A DNA stretch of 64,000 nt, from positions 496,001 to 560,000 of the forward strand of contig CAWJOG010000021.1 in the NCBI GenBank assembly GCA_963844435.1, in the 5' to 3' direction. The stretch is from JBDSLU01 sp963844435 (lineage in GTDB: Bacteria > Acidobacteriota > Vicinamibacteria > Vicinamibacterales > Vicinamibacteraceae). Positions within the stretch are counted from its first letter, which is position 1; the number at the start of each line of letters is the position of its first letter. A program made the position numbers and the translations under genes. This document shows positions 36,530-43,513 of this stretch, in pieces. A model generated the notes under the pieces. That model was not told where the DNA came from, made no database searches, and saw only the letters and a program-made list of their open reading frames with translations.

Positions 36530-36603
36530 TGCAACGCTTTTGACGGCTCCCGGAGGACCATCGGAAGCAGCATCGGGAGATGCTCCCGGTGTCGCTCCGG
36601 GAG
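36530..36603 (-). repeat. 3'-end repeat, copy B (after the pyrF stop)
   Basis: On the minus strand, directly after the pyrF TGA: CTCCCGGAGCGACACCGGGA, then GCATCTCCCGATGCTGCTTC, CGATGGTCCTCC, and finally AGCGTTGCAGA. The block CTCCCGATGCTGCT(C/T)CCGA, GGTCCTCC and GC(T/G)GCAGA is shared with 30438-30505. It folds as CGGGAG-CAT-CTCCCG. Confidence 0.5.
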
Positions 36604-37317
36604 TCAGCCGACTTCGGCGGCGAGGGCGAGGGCGGCGGCGCGCGGATCCGGGGCGCCGAGGATCGGCCGGCCGACCACCAGGTAGCTGGCGCCGGCGGCG
36701 ATGGCCTCGGACGCCGTGAGCGTGCGCGCCTGATCGTCCGAGCGCGCGGCGCCGGGTGGCGGCGTCGGCCGGATGCCCGGCGTTACCAGCAGGAAGTCGG
36801 GCCCGCACAGCGCGCGCAGCCGCGCCGCCTCCTGCGGCGACGACACGACGCCGTCGATCCCCGATTCGCGCGCCAGGACCGCGAGCCGCTCGACCTGCTC
36901 GACCAGCGGCCGGGCCACGCCGACCTGTCCAATCGCGGCGTCGTCGAGGCTGGTCAGTACGGTGACGCCGATGACGAGCGGCGCCGTCGTGCCCAGCTTC
37001 GCCGCGGCGTCGCGGGCGCTGTCAGCGGCAGCCTTCATCATGTCCGCGCCGCCCGAGGTGTGGATCGTCAGCATCCACGCGCCGAGCGCGGCGGCGGAGC
37101 GCACCGAGCCGCTCACCTGGTGGGGGATGTCGTGGAACTTCAGGTCGAGGAAGACGCGATGACCCTGCTCGACGAAGCGGCGGACCAGCGCCGGGCCCTC
37201 CGCGGTGAAGAGCGTGCCGCCGATCTTCAGTCCGCCGACGGCCCCGGCGAGGGTGGCGGCGTGGCGGTCCGCATCGGCCGCCGTAGGAACATCGAGCGCG
37301 ACTAGGACGCGGTGCAT
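36604..37317 (-). CDS. pyrF: Orotidine 5'-phosphate decarboxylase
   Basis: 237 residues from ATG 37317. VLVALDVPTAADADRHAATL is followed by GGLKIGGTLFTAEGP and the catalytic DLKFHDIPHQV (DxKxxDI), then LVTPGIRP and SYLVVGRPILGAPDP, the phosphate-binding end. It makes UMP from OMP, the last step of de novo pyrimidine synthesis. The start overlaps the pyrD end by 16 bases; order pyrK-pyrD-pyrF on the minus strand. Confidence 0.95.
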   Translation of the reverse strand: MHRVLVALDVPTAADADRHAATLAGAVGGLKIGGTLFTAEGPALVRRFVEQGHRVFLDLKFHDIPHQVSGSVRSAAALGAWMLTIHTSGGADMMKAAADSARDAAAKLGTTAPLVIGVTVLTSLDDAAIGQVGVARPLVEQVERLAVLARESGIDGVVSSPQEAARLRALCGPDFLLVTPGIRPTPPPGAARSDDQARTLTASEAIAAGASYLVVGRPILGAPDPRAAALALAAEVG

Positions 37318-38294
37318 GACGGCTCGGAGGCGGCCTTCCGCTTCGTCTGCACGGTGCCGACGAGGTCGGCGACACGCGCGACGCGGTGCCGCTCCAGGTA
37401 CGCGGTGATTCCGGCGAGCAGCTTCGGCCACACGAAGGGGTCGACGAAGTTCGCGGTGCCGACCTGGACGGCGGTGGCGCCCGCGATCAGGAACTCGAGA
37501 GCGTCCTCCGCAGTGGCGATCCCGCCCATGCCGATGACCGGGATCCGCACCGCCTGCGCGCACTCGTAGACCATGCGCACGGCGATCGGCCGGATGGCCG
37601 GACCGCTCAGGCCGCCCATGCCGTTGGTCAGCTTGGGGCGCCGCGTCTCGACGTCGATGGCCATCGCCAGGAACGTGTTGACGAGCGACACCGCGTCCGC
37701 GCCGGCCTCCTCGGCGGCGCGCGCGAACGACGCGACGTCGGTGACGTTCGGTGTCAGCTTGGGGATCAGCGGCAGCCGCGTCGCCTTGCGCACGGCGGCG
37801 ATCACCTCGTGCGCCGCCGGCAGGCTGCAGCCGAACTGGATGCCGCCTTCCTTGATGTTCGGGCACGAGATGTTCAGCTCGATGGCGGCGACGCCCTCGG
37901 CGTCCGAGAGGATGCGCGACACCTCCGCGTACTCCTCGATCGTACTACCGCAGACGTTGACCATCACGACCGCGCCGAGCGCGCGCAACTCCGGCAGCGT
38001 CTCCTGCACGAAGCGGTGGACGCCGACGCCTTGCAGGCCAATGGCGTTGAGCATGCCGGCCGGCGTCTCGACGATCCGCGGCGGCGCGTGGCCCTCGCGC
38101 TCGGTCAGGAACAGCCCCTTCACGCAGACGGCGCCGAGCGTCGCGAGATCGATCGCCGCGCCGTACTCGACGCCATAGCCGAAGCAGCCGCTCGCGGCGA
38201 TCAGCGGGTTCTTCAGCCCCAGCGATCCAATCGCGACGGACAGATCGGGGCCAGTCGCGAGGCCGGGACGATCGGGCGATTCTGGCGCGGTCAA
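37302..38294 (-). CDS. pyrD: Dihydroorotate dehydrogenase, class 1B catalytic subunit
   Basis: 330 residues if TTG 38294 is used; that codon overlaps the pyrK stop as TTGA and has GGGAGG 11 bases upstream. LSVAIGSLGLKNPLIAASGC is the usual start, followed by FNM-binding GYGVEYGAA, MVNVCGSTIEEYAEVS, ELNISCPNIKEGG with the catalytic Cys of class 1, PLIPKLTPNVTD and PVIGMGGIATAEDALEFLIA. Class 1B enzymes pair with PyrK and pass electrons to NAD+. It is coupled to pyrK upstream and pyrF downstream. Confidence 0.94.
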   Translation of the reverse strand: MTAPESPDRPGLATGPDLSVAIGSLGLKNPLIAASGCFGYGVEYGAAIDLATLGAVCVKGLFLTEREGHAPPRIVETPAGMLNAIGLQGVGVHRFVQETLPELRALGAVVMVNVCGSTIEEYAEVSRILSDAEGVAAIELNISCPNIKEGGIQFGCSLPAAHEVIAAVRKATRLPLIPKLTPNVTDVASFARAAEEAGADAVSLVNTFLAMAIDVETRRPKLTNGMGGLSGPAIRPIAVRMVYECAQAVRIPVIGMGGIATAEDALEFLIAGATAVQVGTANFVDPFVWPKLLAGITAYLERHRVARVADLVGTVQTKRKAASEPSCTAS

Positions 38295-39164
38295 TGCGCG
38301 AGCCCCTCCCAGGCGAGCGCCGAGCCGCGGAAGGTCGGGCCGGCGAGGCACGAGCGGACGAAGTGCGGCGCGCGTCCTGGCTGGACGACCGGAACCACGC
38401 AGCTGTAGCAGCCGCCCATGCCGCACCCCATCGTCTGCTCGAGCGACACTTCGACGTCGTGGCCGTGGCGGCCAGCCAGCTCGGCGACCGCGCGCATCAT
38501 CGGCGTCGGACCGCAGACGTAGATCGAGGGGCCGGCGCCCGCGTCCGCGTCGGGGTCAGTGCCCAGCGTCGTGAGCGCCTGCGCCGAGCGGCGTCGTGAC
38601 GTACCCGTGCGCCCCGGCGCTGCCGTCTTCGGTGGCGGCGCGGACATCGACGCCGCGATCCGCGAACCACTCGGCGTAGTGCAAATCGCCGGCGCGGCGG
38701 GCGCCGTAGAACAGCGTCGGCCGCAGGCCGCGGGCCAGACACGCCTCGGCCAGCGTCGCGAACGGCGCGAGGCCGACACCGCCGGCGACGAACCAGACCG
38801 GGCGATCGGCCGGCGGCGGCGTGAACGGGCGTCCGAGCGGGCCGAGGCAGGCCAGCCGCTCACCCGGTTCGAGCCCGTAGAGCAGGCCGGTGCCTTTGCC
38901 CACAATCTTGCCGAGGATGGACACGCCGGTCGGCGCGCCCGCGGCGTCGCGGAGGATCTGGAAGACCGAGAACGGCCGGCGGAGCAGCGGATCGAGGCCG
39001 CGGCCCGGCTTGACCATCACGAACTGTCCCGGCTGGGTGCGGGCGGCCACGTCAGGTGCGTCGAGCGTGAGGACGTGGTAATCGGCCGAGAGCCGGGCGT
39101 TGGCGCGGACCACGGCCTCGCAATCGACCGGGGCGACGCGGGCCCCGGCAGGGTCGAGCAGCAT
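38291..39164 (-). CDS. pyrK: Dihydroorotate dehydrogenase electron transfer subunit (frameshifted)
   Basis: About 290 residues. VRANARLSADYHVLTLDAPD, PGQFVMVKPGRGLDPLLRRP, FSV and WFVAGGVGLAPFATLAEACL mark the FAD/NAD ferredoxin-reductase-like module. The C-terminus has the [2Fe-2S] ligands in GCGMGGCYSC and VRSCLAGP. The frame breaks near 38588 (GYVTTPL to AQALTTLG); removing one G in the CTCGG run joins both parts. PyrK carries electrons from PyrD to NAD+. First gene of the operon; its promoter region holds repeat copy 3. Confidence 0.9.
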
Positions 39165-39194
39165 CGCCTCAAAGTATATGCTCGCTGTTTGTTG

Positions 39195-39222
39195 GCGGCC
39201 CCGCTCTCACGCGGGGCCGCGG
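39195..39222 (+). repeat. REP-like hairpin repeat, copy 3
   Basis: GCGGCCCCGC-TCTCAC-GCGGGGCCGC is a perfect 10-bp hairpin with the same TCTCAC loop and GTTGGC flank as copy 2, but with compensating changes in the stem (CCCC/GGGG where copy 2 has CGCG/CGCG). It lies in the 177-bp divergent gap between pyrK and the phosphodiesterase-like gene, which also has another stem (CCGCCC/GGGCGG near 39306-39322). Confidence 0.6.
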
Positions 39223-39341
39223 GCCGCCCCTTGGCGCGTTCGGCTGCTATTCGCCGCGCTGGGCGCGCGGCGGCGCCTCACGCGGGGCGGCGTCGTATGT
39301 CTGCGGCCGCCCCATCCGGGCGGCGCCTGGCCGGTTACCCA

Positions 39342-41060
39342 ATGCGCTACGTGCGAATGCTGACGAACGCGCTGCTGGGCGGGCTGCTCGGCGCGGCTTT
39401 CGTCACAATCCTGGTCCTGCAGCTCAATCGCCAGATCCCGTTGTCATGGCCGACGGTGGGGCCGCTCTACGGCCGGATGGCCCTGTTCTACGCGCCGCAC
39501 CTGACCGTCCTGCTCTACGCCATGCTCATCGCCCGCGAGGCGCTGGCGCGGCGCCCGCTCTCGCCGGGCTGGCTCAGCATCCGCATCCTCTCGTGGGTCG
39601 GCCTGCTGGTGGTCGCCGCGGCCGCGGCGTTGATGTGGGCCAACTTCGTCGGCTACGAGCTGGCGCTCGACGACGACTCGCGGCGGCGGCTCGGCGCGGC
39701 GGCGGGGGCGACGACGCTGTGCGCGGTGCTGCTCCTCGTCATCGCCATCGTGCACTACTCGTTCGGGCGCCGCGGCAGCCGGGTCGGCGCGACGCTCCTG
39801 ACGCTGACGCTGCTGGCGTCGGTCGGCTTTCCGCTGACCGCACGCGGCTGGGGCGATCCGCGGCCGCTCGCGGCGCGCGCGATCGATCTGTCGCCGCTGG
39901 CCGGGGCGGGGCTCGACGGCGGCCACGTGACCATCCTCGCGGTCGACGGCGCGTCGCTCGACTACATCGCCCAGCGGGTCGCCGATGGGCGGCTGCCGGC
40001 GTTCGGACGGCTGCTCGAGGGCGGCGTCTCGCTGTATCTCGAGACCGTGCGGCCGACGCAGCCGGCGCCGGTGTGGACATCGGTCGCCGCCGGCAAATAC
40101 CCGCCGCAGACCGGTGTCCGCGCTGCCGCCCGCTACGATTACGGCGCGCCCGACGGCGCCATCGAGCTGCTGCCGGACTATTGCTTCTCGCAGGCGCTGG
40201 TCCACTTCGGATTGTTGCGGGCGGTCGCCTCCCACTCGAGTGCGGTGCGGGCGCGTCCGCTGTGGACGATCCTCAACAGCCAGCGCGTGTCGACCGGCGT
40301 CGTGGGCTGGCCGGTGAGCGCCCCGGCCGCGCCAGTGCGCGGCTTCCTGATCACCGACGAGTTCGAGGCGGGCGTCGCATCTGGCCCCGCCGGCGGATCG
40401 ACGGCGTTCGGCGCACCGGCCGAGGCCGTCCTTCGCGCGACCGCAGTGGCCGGCGGACCGCTGGCGGTGCACGCGGGTTCGGTCGAGGATCCGCCGCTGG
40501 CGCGCGATGCCTGGCGCCGCGAGGTCGCCGTCCAGCTGCGCGACGAGTACCGGCCGCGGCTGCTCGCGGTCCGCTACGAAGGGATCGATCGCGCCGGTCA
40601 TCTCTATCTGCAGCACGCGCGTCCGCGCGCGTTCGCCGGCAGCGGCCAGGACGGCGAGGCGCGGCTGGCGGCGACCCTCGATCGGCACTATGCGTTCCTC
40701 GACGCCGAGATCGCGCACGCCCTCGACACGATGGGGCCGGACGACGTGCTGCTGGTCGTTTCCGGCTTCGGCATGGAGCCGATCGGGCTCGGCAAGCGGC
40801 TGCTGGCCCGCGTCCTCGGCCAGCCCGACGTGCCGGGCTCGCACGAGGACGCCCCTGACGGCTTCCTGCTGGCCTACGGCGCGCCGATGCGATCCGGGCG
40901 CGCGCGCCTGGGATCGATCGTCGACGTCGCGCCCACCGTCCTCTATCTGCTCGGCCTCCCCGTCGCGCGCGACATGGACGGGATCGCCCGCACCGATCTC
41001 TTCAAGCCCGCCTTCACCGCCACCCGCCCCATCGCCTTCATCCCCACCTACGAACGGTAG
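39342..41060 (+). CDS. Membrane protein with alkaline-phosphatase-superfamily domain
   Basis: 572 residues. Four to five N-terminal helices (about 8-28, 44-64, 85-105, 120-138, 150-165). From about residue 205 a phosphodiesterase/pyrophosphatase-like domain: VTILAVDGASLDYI (metal-binding Asp), TQPAPVWTSVAAGKYPPQTG (Thr-type nucleophile loop), LAVRYEGIDRAGHLY (Asp/His metal pair), LLVVSGFGMEP (second metal site, where HG.. is replaced by FG..), DVAPTVLYLLGLPVARDMDG. The superfamily hydrolyses or transfers phosphate or sulfate groups; substrate unknown. The missing His in VVSGFG leaves some doubt about activity. Confidence 0.72.
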   Translation: MRYVRMLTNALLGGLLGAAFVTILVLQLNRQIPLSWPTVGPLYGRMALFYAPHLTVLLYAMLIAREALARRPLSPGWLSIRILSWVGLLVVAAAAALMWANFVGYELALDDDSRRRLGAAAGATTLCAVLLLVIAIVHYSFGRRGSRVGATLLTLTLLASVGFPLTARGWGDPRPLAARAIDLSPLAGAGLDGGHVTILAVDGASLDYIAQRVADGRLPAFGRLLEGGVSLYLETVRPTQPAPVWTSVAAGKYPPQTGVRAAARYDYGAPDGAIELLPDYCFSQALVHFGLLRAVASHSSAVRARPLWTILNSQRVSTGVVGWPVSAPAAPVRGFLITDEFEAGVASGPAGGSTAFGAPAEAVLRATAVAGGPLAVHAGSVEDPPLARDAWRREVAVQLRDEYRPRLLAVRYEGIDRAGHLYLQHARPRAFAGSGQDGEARLAATLDRHYAFLDAEIAHALDTMGPDDVLLVVSGFGMEPIGLGKRLLARVLGQPDVPGSHEDAPDGFLLAYGAPMRSGRARLGSIVDVAPTVLYLLGLPVARDMDGIARTDLFKPAFTATRPIAFIPTYER

Positions 41061-41271
41061 GGTCTCGCCCGGGCGAAGGCTGGGCCTGCCTTGGGCCGAG
41101 GCCGGGCTGAGGTCGGGTTGTGGCCGCGAGTAGCCCGGGAAGGGGCCGGGCCTCGCGCGCCAAGGTGCCGATCCGTGTGCTGTCGTACGCCTGATGCCGA
41201 ACCATTGGCACCTGGTGCTGTGGCCTGCCGCCGATGCGGCGAGATCGCCGCCGGCGCGTGACCACGCGCGA
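41061..41271. other. Intergenic stretch with RAYT remnant
   Basis: Very GC-rich, with simple GGGCC/GGCCC-rich text in 41061-41163 and no ORF there. The remaining part holds the transposase remnant below. No promoter could be recognised. Confidence 0.3.
41167..41250 (+). pseudogene. REP-associated tyrosine transposase (RAYT) remnant
   Basis: About 28 codons read CAVVRLMPNHWHLVLWPAAD (key residues HWH), matching the hallmark of the Y1/IS200-like RAYT transposases, whose HxH motif binds the metal in the HUH active site and is preceded by a strand of the form xAYxLM. No flanking ORF continues in any frame, so only this core is left. RAYTs mobilise short palindromic REP elements; possible REP-like hairpins occur at 17172, 31302 and 39195. 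Confidence 0.55.
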
Positions 41272-42123
41272 TCAATCGAAGACGATCGTCTTGTGCGCGG
41301 ACACCAGGACGCGATGATCCAGGTGCCAGCGCACGGCGCGAGACAACACCACCTTCTCGACGTCGCGGCCCTTCGCGACCAGGTCCTCGATCTGGTCGCG
41401 ATGCGAGACGCGTGCGACGTCCTGCTCGATGATCGGCCCTTCATCGAGGACGTCCGTTACGTAGTGCGCCGTCGCGCCGATCAGTTTGACCCCGCGATCG
41501 AAGGCGGCGTGGTATGGACGGGCGCCGGTGAACGCAGGCAGGAACGAGTGGTGCACGTTGATGATGCGTCGCGGATACCGGGAGACGAACGCGTCCGACA
41601 ACACCTGCATGTAGCGCGCGAGCACGATCAGCTCGATGCCGTGCGCGTCGAGCAGCGACAGGGCCGCGGCCTCGGCGGCCGTCTTGCTTCCCGCCGCTAC
41701 CGGAATGTAGTGAAACGGAATGCCGTGGAAGGCCGCCAGCGGCCTGGCATCCTCGTGGTTGCTGACGATCAGCGGCACGTCGCAACGCAGCTCGCCGGTG
41801 CGGTGCCGGTACAGCAGATCGACCAGGCAGTGCTCGTAGCGGGAGACGAAGATTGCCGTCTTCGGGCGATCCGCCGCGTACTCGAGGCGGTAGTCGATTC
41901 CGAAGCGGTCGACGAGCGGCTGGAACGCCGGTGCGAACGCCGCGTGCGCGACGTCGAAGCCGTCGATGTCGAATTCGACGCGCATGAAGAAGCGGCCCCG
42001 TTCGTTGTCGCGATGCTCCGCCGCGTCGAGGATGTTGGCTCCGTGCTCGAACAGGAAGCGGGAAATCGACGCGACGAGGCCCTTTGCGTCCGGGCAGTCC
42101 ACCAGCAGAACGGCTGAGTTCAC
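41272..42123 (-). CDS. purU: Formyltetrahydrofolate deformylase
   Basis: 283 residues from GTG 42123. ACT domain ~4-80 (VLLVDCPDAKGLVASISRFL), then the formyltransferase-fold domain: TAIFVSRYEHCLVDLLYRHR, PFHYIPVAAGSKTAAEA, LARYMQVLSDAFVSRYPRRI, INVHHSFLPAF with the catalytic Asn/His, and HYVTDVLDEGPIIEQD with the Asp. PurU releases formate from 10-formyl-THF to balance one-carbon units. Its start overlaps the stop of the preceding short ORF (GTGA). Confidence 0.94.
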   Translation of the reverse strand: MNSAVLLVDCPDAKGLVASISRFLFEHGANILDAAEHRDNERGRFFMRVEFDIDGFDVAHAAFAPAFQPLVDRFGIDYRLEYAADRPKTAIFVSRYEHCLVDLLYRHRTGELRCDVPLIVSNHEDARPLAAFHGIPFHYIPVAAGSKTAAEAAALSLLDAHGIELIVLARYMQVLSDAFVSRYPRRIINVHHSFLPAFTGARPYHAAFDRGVKLIGATAHYVTDVLDEGPIIEQDVARVSHRDQIEDLVAKGRDVEKVVLSRAVRWHLDHRVLVSAHKTIVFD

Positions 42124-42357
42124 GGCGCCATGCTATCAGGCGCCCCGAGCGTGGTCGGGCGGCCCAGCGGCTCTCCGCTCGGGCTGATGCGGGCCGGCCA
42201 CACGGCGCCGCTGACCCGCACCTGCGCGCCGAGGAAGCCGGTGAGCAGCCCGCGGGCGATGCCGTGCGCGTCGATGTCGTACTGGATGGCGCGGCTCGTC
42301 GCCGTGATCCGGAGGCCCTCCGGGGGCACACGCGCGCGTCTGGCTGGGGTCGCTCAT
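42120..42357 (-). CDS. Short hypothetical protein coupled to purU
   Basis: The stop TGA overlaps the purU GTG, suggesting translational coupling. The clear reading is RITATSRAIQYDIDAHGIAR, GLLTGFLGAQVRVSGAVWPA, ending DSMAP (from GTG 42329, 69 residues). ATG 42357 (MSDPSQTRA) would join it if one base is missing near 42333. No family recognised; it looks like a small alpha/beta protein. It might be a real gene or an open frame by chance. Confidence 0.4.
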
Positions 42358-42589
42358 GGGACGCCGACATCTCAGTAATCGACTCGCTGGGGAGCGACTA
42401 GAATTGTCGCTTCACATCAGTTCCGTGTTTGCCAGCGGCGTCCGCGGTCCCGCAGTGGCAGCCGACGGGTAAGCCACAGGGGTCAGACGACTTGCAGGGA
42501 GGGTGTGGACCGGCGTTTGGAGTAAATTGGCGGCCCGGGCCAGCCGTAGTTCAACTGCCGAACATTTCTCGGATTCTCGAGGTATCAGG
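42358..42589. promoter_or_regulatory. Divergent intergenic region before the ThuA gene
   Basis: An imperfect stem (GACTCGCT-GGGG-AGCGACT, 42379-42399) and AT-richer text (GGAGTAAATTGG near 42518-42530) suggest promoters, but I cannot assign -35/-10 boxes with confidence. No ORF. Confidence 0.3.
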
Positions 42590-43501
42590 ATGCGCATGAC
42601 GATTTCGGGTGTGGTCCAACGGTCGTGGCTCGTCGCCGGAGCCTTCGCGCTGGTGACAGGCGCGGCGCAGGCCCAGACGCCCCCGCCCACCCCACCCGCC
42701 GCACCGGCCGCCGCCCCCGCCGGCCAGCCCGCCGCACCGCGTTACCAGCCGCCCGCCAACGGCCGCAAACGGATCCTGATCATCGCCCAGACGATGGGCT
42801 GGCATCACGACTCGATCTCCGACGCGCTCGCCGTGCTCGTGAAGATGGGCCTCGACTCGAACCTCTACGACGCCGAGATCCGCACCGACTCGGAGTGGCT
42901 CACCAAGAAGCGGCTCAACCCGATGCGGAAGAACCTGGTGCAGTACGACGCGGTCGTCTTCTGCAGCACCACCGGTGAGCTGCCGCTGACCGAGGAGCAG
43001 AAGGCCGACTTCATGTCGTTCGTCCGCGACGAAGGCAAGGGCTTCGTCGGCATCCACGCCGCGCTCGACACCTTCTACAACTGGCCGGAGTACGGCGAGA
43101 TGATCGGCGGCTACTTCGACGGACATCCGTGGAACACGTTCGACGCGCCGGTGATCATCGAGGACCCGGGCTTCCCGGCGGTGAAACACTTCACGGGCAC
43201 GTCGCTGGTGCTGAAGGACGAGATGTACCAGCCGAAGACGTGGTCGCGCGAGAAGGTCAACGTGATCATGCGCCTCGACGACAGCAAGCTCGATTACGCG
43301 AAGGCGCCGAAGGCACGCGCCGATCGCGACTTCGCGATCACCTGGTCGAAGATGCACGGCAAGGGCCGCGTCTTCTACTCGTCGCTGGGCCACACGCGCG
43401 AGTCGTGGCAGGACCCGCAGGTCCAGAAGATGTACCTCGAGGCCATCCGCTGGGTCCTCGGCGGCAGCGAAGGCAGCACCGCGACGCACCCCAAGCGATA
43501 G
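42590..43501 (+). CDS. ThuA domain secreted protein
   Basis: 303 residues. Signal peptide (RSWLVAGAFALVTGAAQAQ) then a Pro/Ala linker to about residue 55, then the ThuA (glutamine-amidotransferase-like) fold: KRILIIAQTMGWHHDSISDA, DAVVFCSTTGELPLTEEQKA, GFVGIHAALDTFYNWPEYGE, MIGGYFDGHPW, GRVFYSSLGHTRESWQDPQV. ThuA of trehalose utilisation is implicated in keto-trehalose metabolism; the secreted relatives are usually next to sorbosone-dehydrogenase/cytochrome proteins, as here (12 bases). Function unproven. Confidence 0.88.
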   Translation: MRMTISGVVQRSWLVAGAFALVTGAAQAQTPPPTPPAAPAAAPAGQPAAPRYQPPANGRKRILIIAQTMGWHHDSISDALAVLVKMGLDSNLYDAEIRTDSEWLTKKRLNPMRKNLVQYDAVVFCSTTGELPLTEEQKADFMSFVRDEGKGFVGIHAALDTFYNWPEYGEMIGGYFDGHPWNTFDAPVIIEDPGFPAVKHFTGTSLVLKDEMYQPKTWSREKVNVIMRLDDSKLDYAKAPKARADRDFAITWSKMHGKGRVFYSSLGHTRESWQDPQVQKMYLEAIRWVLGGSEGSTATHPKR

Positions 43502-43513
43502 GCCAGACCAGAC

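Noticed and set aside
41061..41163. Possible small RNA or tandem repeat in the GGGCC-rich text
   Set aside because: Only irregular GC-rich sequence, no consistent period, promoter or stable single hairpin with a U tract.
39444..41444. A 666-codon minus-strand frame covering the phosphodiesterase-like gene and the RAYT remnant
   Set aside because: Antisense artefact; spans two unrelated regions and has no domain.
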